Assembly (NCBI GenBank): GCA_000697475.1 | Contig: JNEU01001008.1 | Span: forward strand, 1-33,219 | From: Lichtheimia corymbifera B2541 | Lineage: Eukaryota; Mucoromycota; Mucoromycetes; Mucorales; Lichtheimiaceae | DNA length: 33,219 bases | Reading direction: 5' to 3' | Shown here: one piece after another, positions 25,627-33,219 of the stretch | How the letters are laid out: each line of letters opens with the position of its first letter | Position numbering within the stretch: the stretch's first letter is position 1 | Notes under the pieces: model-generated | What the model saw: the letters and a program-made list of their open reading frames with translations, nothing else | The model's database searches: none | What the model was told of the DNA's origin: nothing | Translations under genes and position numbers: made by a program

Positions 25627-26058
25627 CTATGATGTCTTTTTGCGTTTGGAGATCTTGTGTTGGATGATGCCCGCTGCCTTAGATACTTGCTGCAACAAGT
25701 CTTGCCATGGTAGATTGACTATATTGGCGTTCGTATAAAAGATATAGTCCATCCCCTTGGGTGCTTGTTCTGGGAATTTGACCTCGACAGCTGATTTGAG
25801 CCTTCGACTAGCACGCCTTCGATACACGGCATGCTTGGATACAGCCTTTTTGCCACTAATCACAGTGACTCGAAAGTCGTCTGGCTTGATAGGGAAAGCA
25901 CGCGGAGGATATAACGCTTTGACATTGAATGCAGATTGGTTGGCTGTAAATGGCGATGGCTTACTGAACACGGGTATAAGGTATTTGGCGGGTAGTGCTG
26001 TGAGTTTGTGATGCTGTTGCAAATGTGCGCATGTACTAAATGGGAATCGTCCAAGCAT
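25627..26058 (-). CDS. RnpA-like putative mitochondrial RNase P protein subunit
   Basis: A single exon of 143 residues. The first ATG is at 26058; the frame is open upstream but has no ATG. Residues 1-30 (MLGRFPFSTCAHLQQHHKLT...) are basic and Ser/Thr-rich with no acids, like a presequence. Residues 62-128 resemble bacterial RnpA: FRVTVISGKKAVSKHAVYRR, then RASRRLKSA, then GMDYIFYTNANIVNLPWQDL. The order basic beta strand, KK, RNR helix, acidic stretch, G-x-DY(I/V) strand and final helix is that of the RnpA fold. The usual RNR signature is altered: Asn is Arg (R80 R81 R82), but R85, L87 and K88 fit. RnpA is the small protein that helps RNase P RNA cleave pre-tRNA 5' leaders. Alternative: another protein of the same S5-type fold, for example a mitochondrial ribosomal factor. 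Confidence 0.65.
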   Translation of the reverse strand: MLGRFPFSTCAHLQQHHKLTALPAKYLIPVFSKPSPFTANQSAFNVKALYPPRAFPIKPDDFRVTVISGKKAVSKHAVYRRRASRRLKSAVEVKFPEQAPKGMDYIFYTNANIVNLPWQDLLQQVSKAAGIIQHKISKRKKTS

Positions 26059-27048
26059 GGTATAGCTGTTTATCAAGGCGGGACGTGCTGACAACACTGC
26101 TTTCGGTTTTTCACTCTCAGGTGACACCCAGCGTTAGGTAGAGGCCCGTGCATGTATAGTAGACTACGTGTCGTTGGTAGATTCATTTCCCACGTTGAGT
26201 ATAAAATAAAGGACATAATATTACACGACATGATCATCGAGAAAGACGCTTATCAACTATCAACCGTGTTTAATGGTATTAGTTTTGTTTGAAAAGGATC
26301 CTCCTGTAAACAATATCCTAAATAAAAAGTTAATGCCTATCATGCACAACGACGTCGTTGAACATTGTATTATCATTTTACTGAAGATATCGAATGAAAG
26401 GATGGTTGTATAAAATGAAAGGAAAGCGACCCCTCTTTGTACAAGATTCCCCACCCCCCCAACATTATGGTTGGGGGACCATGTGTGTGTGCCATTCGTC
26501 CACGTTCAACGTATGGCTAAGCACCTCTCCTTTTGGCCATTCTCACAAAGGAAGCAAATAGCTATGGTTCTTATAGATACAACACCGACCAGTGAGGGGG
26601 AGACTAATTAGAGACAAGAAGAATTGGGGGGAGGAGGAAGGGATCATGCGTTTATGTTGTTGTGGTGGGTGGTGGGTGTTGTGTGAGAGTATAATCCCTG
26701 TTGTGGTGGTGGCTTTAATAACTTTTGTTTTTGCCTTGCACCCAAAAAAGTGTGTTTTCCCTTTTCCCCTTTCTTTATTTTTCTTGTATCGACAACATTA
26801 TTGAAGAGAGACCAGGTACACCTTTCCCTTTGTTCTGTGCTGTTCTACATAAGTGATGCTGATTACGCTATCTCCGCACATGGGTGCCTTTTGTCTCTGT
26901 GCCCATCCATTCTCCAGCTCAGTTCTCCTTTTTACACACACACACTCACACTCACACTCACACTCACGCTCACACTCTTACTCTTTTATCAAAAGGTTGT
27001 TACCCCTCATTGACTCTTTTACATTGGCACTCATCCTCTTGCTTTAGA
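26059..27048. promoter_or_regulatory. Gene-free interval and leader of the C2H2 gene
   Basis: These 990 bases hold the RnpA-like promoter and the long leader of the zinc-finger gene. Features: C and G runs (26451-26476), purine-rich 26610-26640, a T/C-rich block 26740-26800, and a CACTCA-type repeat at 26935-26978. The leader ends TGCTTTAG just before the ATG, which could be the acceptor of a 5'-UTR intron. No gene is recognisable. Confidence 0.4.
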
Positions 27049-27658
27049 ATGTCGTCTTCCCTTACGTTTCAGCTCCGTCAGCAACAGCAGCAGGAACAAC
27101 AGCAAAAGTTGCAACAGCAGCAGCAGCAACAGCAGCACCCCAGTACTTCCCAGCAGAATATGGTCCTAGCACCAAGCAGCAATGACGGTCTTCCTTCGCC
27201 TCCCAACTCATCTTATGGTGATGAGACGACCACGGTTCACAATGACCTGGGACAAGGCGGTGTTACTATCAAGGAACCGCTCCAGGAACGTAGAGACTCT
27301 TTGCCCACCCATTTTAATGCATTGACTTTGGAGCACTATTCCACATCGCTACCAGAGAACTATACTATTGAGCATTCATCTGCACCTATTCCTATTACAT
27401 CCTCCAATCAACATCAATCCACTACTCGGCGAGTCAGTGAAAGCCGGCAGCATTCATCGATAGCAAGGTCCTCTTCTGGATCTCCGTCACCCATGTTTTA
27501 TCTGGGTTCTCCCACAGCCACGGCAGCCGCCACTGGTGGTCGTACTATCCGAAACAATGCCCGATTTAATAACCATACCAACAATCATATCGCATCTGCA
27601 TCTCTGCCTGTATATACCACTACTACAAATACATCTCATCCTCATCATCATCACTCAA

Positions 27659-27693
<35 letters not shown>

Positions 27694-28278
27694 GCCGCCA
27701 ACAGCATTACAAGTGCAAGTCTAGGGAAAAAGACTTCTGGCAATAAGGTCCTTCATCGCTGTGAAGATTGTGGAAAGGTCTATAAACATTACAATTGCCT
27801 GGCCAAACATCGATGGGAGCACTCAGAAGAATGGGAATTGACAAGCAAGTTATTACTTACCAAGCATCAACAAGTCCAAATGCTGGAAGCTGCTGCCATT
27901 TTGGTAAGCTTGGATACTCAACGAGTCGAACAAGAACAACAAAAGTTGCAACAACAACAACAACAGCAGTTGCAATTACAACAGCAGAAAAATCGCCATG
28001 CTAGCAGTGATGAGGACGATGAAGACGACGACCAAGCTGGCGATGATGAATCGATCCATATTACCGATGACGACGATGATATTATTGTAGACATGGAAAT
28101 GGACGACGTTGACACTAGCAACAAGGAACCTTCTTCTTCATACAGTCCCGCCTCCTCTTCAACCACCATTTCTATCGCATCTCCCTCGATTACTTCCAAT
28201 CATATCAACAACACTACTACTGCTACTACTACATCATCCTCCCAATCTACAGCCTTGTTGTCCAATGGTCATGCGTAG
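27049..28278 (+). CDS. PolyQ protein with a single C2H2 zinc finger
   Basis: A single frame of 409 residues from ATG 27049. An N-terminal Gln-rich stretch (about 9-28) precedes a Ser/Thr-rich disordered region, His and Thr runs (about 200-216, from ACT repeats at 27659-27694), and one C2H2 finger at about residues 238-262 (HRCEDCGKVYKHYNCLAKH, then WEH). A helical segment follows (SKLLLTKHQQVQMLEAAAIL), with a second polyQ (about 300-325) and an acidic Asp/Glu block. The finger plus the following Leu-rich helix looks like a fungal transcription regulator, but a single finger rarely gives specificity alone. I do not recognise a named orthologue. In-frame upstream codons are in the CACTCA-repeat leader and are not counted as coding. 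Confidence 0.8.
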
Positions 28279-28790
28279 CATTACCCTTTTACTAAACCCA
28301 ATCTTTTCTTCCCTTCCCTTGACTTGCTCCATTGTTATCTCTTCCTTTCTCTGTTTCTTCAATAACCAGGGATTCTTGATGTTACTTTAGGAGACCCCTT
28401 GTGGCGTATACAAATGTTACATGTGGCTGGAACGTAATAGTAGCTAGAGAATCCAATTGAATGCGGTATTATCTTGGCAATAAAATTGTGATCTCCTGAG
28501 TTTAAGAGGGATAACCGGTGATCAAGTGAGCAGATGACTTGCCTAGAGATATTGGTTCCCCACTATTTATCATAATGTTGGCTGGTATCCCATTCATCAT
28601 ATTTAGCAGACTCATTGGCTGCAATTACTGTTTGCATTTTATGTTGCTTTTCGATGTGCTATGATGAAAAGCTCGGTTGACAGCATACATTGATAGATGA
28701 AAGGCAACAGCCAACCTGTGCAGTGATATGTAAAGTGCATAGCCTTATGTACCTATCACATCTTGGCAAGCGCTAATTACCACCCATCCA
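28279..28790. other. Gene-free interval between C2H2 gene and inverted repeat
   Basis: These 512 bases hold the 3' region of the zinc-finger gene, with an AATAAA-like element near 28479 (GGCAATAAAATTG). No gene, tRNA or repeat is visible before the inverted-repeat arm begins. Confidence 0.45.
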
Positions 28791-28884
28791 TCTCCAACCT
28801 CTTCAACAACCCTCACACCACCAAAAAACAATCCACAAAAACCAAAATCCTAGCCCACCCATAAATAAAACTTTTCCAGGGCAT

Positions 28885-28889
28885 AAAAA
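28885..28889 (-). terminator. Pol III T5 terminator of the second tRNA-Trp
   Basis: Five A on the plus strand are five T after the tRNA on the minus strand, four bases past its 3' end. Confidence 0.75.
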
Positions 28890-28893
28890 GGGT

Positions 28894-28966
28894 TGGCCCC
28901 AGAGCGACTCGAACGCCCAACCTTCCGATCTGGAGTCGGATGCACTGCCATTTGTGCTATGGAACC
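28894..28966 (-). tRNA. tRNA-Trp, anticodon CCA, second identical copy
   Basis: The 73 bases are identical to the copy at 538-610, on the opposite strand. All stems pair, the A and B boxes are intact, and a T5 terminator follows. Because the surrounding repeat has diverged while the tRNA has not, both copies are probably under selection or very recently homogenised. Confidence 0.93.
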
Positions 28967-29279
28967 CTTGACAATTATTGTTTCGGAAGTTACCTGAAGA
29001 TCCAAGCACCTTCTAAATCGAAAAAACCAAAAAGTAGTCTGATTGAGATGAAAATTACACCGAATTGCAGCGGATTAAACGTAGATTACAACGGTAAAAG
29101 CGCTGTGAGATTATGGGAGGTCAGTGTTGTGTAATTTAGGTTTGAAGATTGGATGATGGGTAATTGGTCGGAGGGTTGGGGATGATCAAGTCATATGAGT
29201 ATCTTGGTATCTACTTATTTTGTGGTAACTACGCTCTAGTAAGTAATATAACTAGGACTTTGGCCACTTTACATAGCAC

Positions 29280-30030
29280 CTAGCTCCAAGTACATATGAA
29301 AGTGTAGATCATCAAGTATCAATTATTGGTCAGAGGGGCACTTTGAATGACTCAAGTCCTATGACTATGTAGACTTCAGATAATTTAAGGGACTAGGATG
29401 TAATAAAAACTTTGACTAGGACGTATATGAGTAGAGGTCACAAGTCTTATTATTATGTTGGATTCAGATAGTTAAAGGGACTAGGCCTAGTAGAAAATTT
29501 GACTGGGGTGTATATGACTAGAGGGTCAATTTGACTCAAGTCTTATGATTATGTAGACTTCAGATAATTGGAGGGACTAAGATTTAATAAAAACTTCGAC
29601 TGGCATGTTTATAACTAGAGGGGCAATATGAATGACTCATATCTTATTATTATGTTGGCTTCAGATAGTTGCAGAGACTAGAATGTAATAGAAACTTTGA
29701 CTAGGATGTATGTGAGTAGAGGATCAATAGGGCTCAAGTCTTATGATTATGTAGAGCTCAGATAGTTTGAGAGACAAAGGATCCAATAAAAATTTACTAG
29801 GATGTATATGAATAGAGAGTCACAAGTCTTATGATTATCTAGGATTCAGATAGTTTGAGGGACAAGAATGCAATAAAAATTGCGACTAGGATGAGTCAAT
29901 TTGAATGTCTCAAGTCTAATGATTATCTAGGTATCAGATAGTTGAAGAAACTGGGGCCTAGTAAAACTGTTGACTGGAGTGTTTATGACTAGAGGTGCTC
30001 AAGTAATACAATTCTCTAGGTCCCAGATAC
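29280..30030 (+). repeat. Degenerate tandem array, units of 88-101 bp
   Basis: The motif TTCAGATA(G/A)TT, followed by GGGACTAGG, TAATAAAAACTTTGACTAGG and TATGAGTAGAGG, then CAAGTCTTATGATTATGTAG, recurs about eight times. The TTCAGATA anchors begin near 29375, 29463, 29559, 29660, 29757, 29845, 29933 and 30022, so the spacing is 88-101 bp. Units are clearly diverged from one another. The left inverted-repeat arm carries the reverse complement of the first units. No coding capacity is seen. It could be a satellite or minisatellite, or the tail of an unknown element. Confidence 0.85.
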
Positions 30031-30055
30031 AGCAAAATGTCTTAATAAGGGGCCA

Positions 30056-30917
30056 GCTCTTCCCGCTACTTCGCTTCTTTCTCTCCTACATTCGCAACTG
30101 CTTCCCCATTCTACAACAAGCCATTCGTTATGGTCCAACCCATCATGTCAATCCTTCAATGGTCGTCATCCGAAAGACTTTGACTGCAAGCCAAGTTCCA
30201 TGGCGTGTATGCAATCTATTCCAACACCAGCATTCCTTGACACCACACCTGCTCTCTTGCCACAGCAATACGAAGCAGCAGTTGTCATTAGCAAGAACCT
30301 TATACATCGTCTCCAACAACGTTCTCTACTAGCAGACATGATATACAGACAGCTTTATTTACGCGTAGCAACTTGCTTCGATACATATGGATGTCTATGG
30401 ATGGGGTGCTATATCAGCTATCGAGTAATACAAGCAGTCTTCACCGGGTTGAGCTTCGCTCGAAGGTGCACAAAAAATAGAGATGGACCCATAGCCGGAT
30501 GGAAAAGGAAGCATATCAGCAGCGACCACATGATGGCTCTTTTCAACCAGCATATTGGATCTGATGGATGAACGCAATCAAGTTCAGCAATCGGGACTTT
30601 GGGAATGTTGCCTTGGTTACTTGTTGCGTCGTCAGCAGGAAGGAAGGATCATATTACATGGATACGGATGAGGATGATGGTGGATTGGATGAGGTTGTTT
30701 TACAGCCATGGAAGATATTGGAACGCTCGAATCAATGCACGCAGCAGCTGTTTCTTGTATCATGGATGAAGGACGTTTGCGACGGCAGCAACCAAAAAGA
30801 ACGCTATCCCTGTCGACCCTATGTGATCCACCCGTAACTTATCCAATTTACAATGCTATTCCTTTATCATACTTACTCAATAAACATCCACAGTACCATA
30901 TACTATATAATCTTTGA
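30056..30917 (+). pseudogene. Unrecognised gene, fragmentary or decayed
   Basis: Blocks of coding-like sequence lie in different frames. From 30056 to about 30468 one frame is open (including FLDTTPALLPQQYEAAVVIS and HRLQQRSLLADMIYR). It could join, by a GTGCAC donor at about 30469 and a TTCAACCAG acceptor, to the block LDLMDERNQVQQSGLWECC (30560-30650). That frame then meets several stops. A downstream block in the same frame, starting at the ATG at 30708 and containing ESMHAAAVSCIMDEGRL, runs to a TGA at 30917. An acidic stretch in another frame lies between. No start codon is evident, and the 5' side runs into the tandem array. I do not know the family. A true multi-exon gene with odd introns remains possible. 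Confidence 0.35.
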
Positions 30918-31409
30918 CTTTTTATTGAATAAAGTTCAGATTAAACATAATGATAAAAGTGAGGGATCTGGGCGTTCTCATAACTCGGTAGCTTATGATA
31001 GCAAAGGGCTGATTATAAAATAACGATGTGTTCCTGTACCGTTCTGTCAACGACGTTCTGACACCAGACAACCACAAAATACCATTCACTGCTCATACCT
31101 TTGGTCAGCTCGGTTCGCCATGCCACAATAACGTGGTGCCGTTGTGCAATGAGGAGAGTGTAAAGATGTAGAGGAAATAAAAACAGCAAGCGTACCTTGA
31201 ACATATGAATCTAAACCCCTTTTGTATGGGACATGCATGAAGGCAGCTGGTGTGACAGTAATGCATACCCGTACTCACAAATGAAAATATACCACACCAC
31301 CTCTAGTAATATCCATACAAATGCAACACCTCAAATTCCTTCCAAACTACAATCTCATCATCCTTTTATTGCATTTACTCATGTTATATGTCTTGTTACT
31401 GGATGTACT
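30918..31409. other. Gene-free interval
   Basis: These 492 bases contain 3' regions of the flanking sequences. A minus-strand stretch at 31013-31204 is open for 63 codons and includes RHHVIVAWRTELTK followed by a GTATGA donor-like site. It may be a stray exon fragment, but it cannot be attached to a gene with confidence. Confidence 0.35.
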
Positions 31410-33219
31410 TCAAAGTGGTTGATCAACAGCCCACAAGGTGGGATCTTCGTTTTGATGCTCTTCGGGATCCTTCATAAAGTTCATCCAAAGGTATCGCTTC
31501 ACTGCTAATGGAAGCTGCCAAAAGTTGGTAGCCTCATCGTTGCTGAACTCGCATGCTCTTCCACCTTGTGCTCTGTGGGTATGTATCCTCGATCTACGAT
31601 GTTCGTATCCTGGAGGATGGCCTTGAGGACCAGGTGGTATGATCCTCTCAGTACGAGTTGGGTGTATCACGGTTAGATATCTACAACGATCATTGACATC
31701 ATCGACACCGCAGCTAGCCACCACAAAAGGACCACGCCGTAATGGTAAAGTGGATACATGTAGCACTACATATCTTCTTGTGTCAGCACCATCGTATAGC
31801 CATTGATCCGTTATTGTATCATTCGGAACTCGCAACAATCCCATACCGGTTGCTACAATTGCCTTATCCATCGCTTGATGTGATTCCCATGCAACATTTC
31901 TGGGACCAGTATCAGGAATGTATACTGGCCCCAATTCTCCTCTATCAAACTGCCATTGATTGATGCCTTGTTGATTAAGGATGTCCACGGCGTCAACTGC
32001 ACGTATTTGCCATTGAGTTATCATTTCCGGAGTGACACCGAAAGCGTCATCGTCGATGATATCATGAGCATAAAGGACCCTGGTGTATCGTAGCCCTTGG
32101 GGCTGGGATGCTAGTGCATTGCCATCGTTTGCAGGACATCGATGGTAAGTGTTTCTGTGAAGGAGAAACACATCTTCACAGAAACTGCACATTGCTTTCT
32201 TGATGAGGTTGGCATCTAGGACTTGCGTTCACCAGCAGCAATTTCTTGTTGTAGTCTGAACCAATATCACAACACAGCTGCATCAAAGAAAAGATAGGTC
32301 ACCACGTTTCTCAGCTTGATCCAATTCTATCCTCAACCTTGTCCTCCAACGTTGATCCGTCGAACCATGTCTCCGCCTTCTCGGGTCGAAGAGGTGCATG
32401 TGCATTGGTTGTGGTGCTCATTGCATATGGAGCAGTTGTTCTTGTCGGTTTCAGTCTCAGAAGGGATACAACATGCCATGAGTCCCAGCTTCATCAATGT
32501 ATTGTATATGAGTATATGCTTCGCGCCAAGCAATATGATTAGACCTTACCTTCATAAAAGAGCCCAAAATCATAATGAAAGCAATGCCAATGAAAGCGTG
32601 ATAAGAATGAACGCTAAAGATGATCGTCACAGATATTAGTACATGGATCACTCATAAAGGGCTTATCCACCATGGTACTCACATCAGTTTTGACCTTGAA
32701 GATGACAGTGATCATACAGTGTGATATGACGGGAAAAAGAAAGGGGTGCGTGGTAGTAGAATGGTATTGAACGATACCAGCGATGCCAATACTTGGTGAA
32801 AATGTCTCAGTGGCGGCTCTTGTTGGAAGGGTTGGAAGATCAAGAAGGTCGTCTATAAATTGAACTTCGGCCGGGGAGTGGATATTGTTCAGAAATTGAG
32901 CAATGCGTGCAAGTAGAAGAGAATCTGACCGCCAAGATTGAAATAACACATCACATGCTAATGCTGTGTATACGTGGTGACCCATACCCAAGATGGCGAT
33001 AGGACGAGTATTTCTTAGGTATCGCGTAAGAAATGGAATGGCAAGCTTGGCATGACGTGCAAGATCCATTGGGTGCATGTTGATGAAAGCTCGTCTACCT
33101 CTTGCTTGTGGATCATTGCTGACTGCTGGACGTATAAGCTCATCCATCTGTTGCATAAACAAAGCTGTAGCTGATGTACCACCCAAGTCGTAGAACCCTC
33201 TACCATCCATGAAAGCAGA
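31410..33219 (-). CDS. Unknown protein with Cys/His clusters, 5' end outside window
   Basis: Not recognised. The best in-phase model has four visible exons: 33219-32718 (open to the window edge), 32650-32550, 32488-32338 and 32215-31410, giving 519 visible residues. The first part is soluble, with one segment reading RPIAILGMGHHVYTALACDV. Exon 2 encodes a strongly hydrophobic stretch (HVLISVTIIFSVHSYHAF, IGIAFIMILG). Exons 3-4 carry two possible zinc sites: CSICNEHHNQCTC, and C-x2-C-x6-H-x4-H-x-C beginning CSFCEDVFLLH. A 240-residue polar C terminus follows. Alternative: a GTGAGT donor at 32682 and a CTTTAG acceptor give a shorter protein ending at 32457; the rest would then be a separate gene starting at ATG 32494 or 32192. 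It lies in a repeat-rich flank and is likely lineage-specific. Confidence 0.5.

Larger units (their letters stand above)
28791..29503 (-). repeat. Right arm of the long inverted repeat
   Basis: Reverse complement of 1-700. Base 29503 pairs with base 1, and similarity ends near 28791. It carries about 12 extra bases at 28826-28840 relative to the left arm and scattered point changes, but the tRNA inside is unchanged. Beyond 29503 the tandem array continues, so the left arm probably also continues outside the window. Confidence 0.9.

Noticed and set aside
29280..30030. CRISPR-like or LTR-like repeat
   Set aside because: The units are long and diverged, with no constant repeat/spacer lengths. 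There are no paired terminal repeats or reverse transcriptase, and the context is eukaryotic.

Overview
This window reads as nuclear DNA of a filamentous fungus, most likely Mucoromycota (Mucorales type). The genes are compact and rich in short introns (mostly 42-70 bp, GTAAGT-like donors, CTAG/CAG acceptors). Intergenic spaces are short, CAA/CAG runs are frequent, and the proteins are single fungal orthologues: an 809-residue Rsp5-type ligase, an 895-residue Pho91-type transporter, Cdc24, Yju2, the TFIIA small subunit and Met30. An AIG1-type GTPase and an RnpA-like protein fit an early-diverging fungus better than an ascomycete. The species cannot be fixed from the sequence alone.

Layout. 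Positions 1-700 and 28791-29503 are the two arms of a long inverted repeat; each arm carries an identical, intact intronless tRNA-Trp(CCA). Between the arms lies about 28 kb of conserved housekeeping genes: CDC24 (+), an F-box/UBP-finger/DUSP protein (-), ARPC3 (+), a PHO91-like SPX transporter (-), an AIG1 GTPase (+), a PH-domain protein (+), YJU2 (+), TOA2 (-), RSP5 (+), MET30 (-), mitochondrial asparaginyl-tRNA synthetase (+), an RnpA-like protein (-) and a polyQ C2H2 zinc-finger protein (+). Several neighbours are convergent with 48-103 bp between stop codons, or divergent over 0.24-0.47 kb.

Right of the second arm the character changes. A degenerate tandem array of 88-101 bp units (about 29280-30030) is followed by a broken or hard-to-model gene (30.06-30.92 kb). 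Last comes an unrecognised multi-exon gene with Cys/His clusters that runs off the window end (31410-33219). This looks like a lineage-specific, repeat-rich segment.

Functionally, three genes belong to the ubiquitin system (F-box/UBP/DUSP, Rsp5, Met30). Cdc24 and Arpc3 act in polarity and actin assembly. The synthetase and the RnpA-like protein both point to mitochondrial tRNA biology. The most interesting observation is the nuclear gene at 25627-26058: a presequence-bearing protein resembling the bacterial RNase P protein subunit, a candidate partner for the bacteria-like RNase P RNAs known from zygomycete mitochondrial genomes. Second is the F-box/UBP-finger/DUSP combination without a protease domain. 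All exon borders were derived by hand from splice signals and reading phase.
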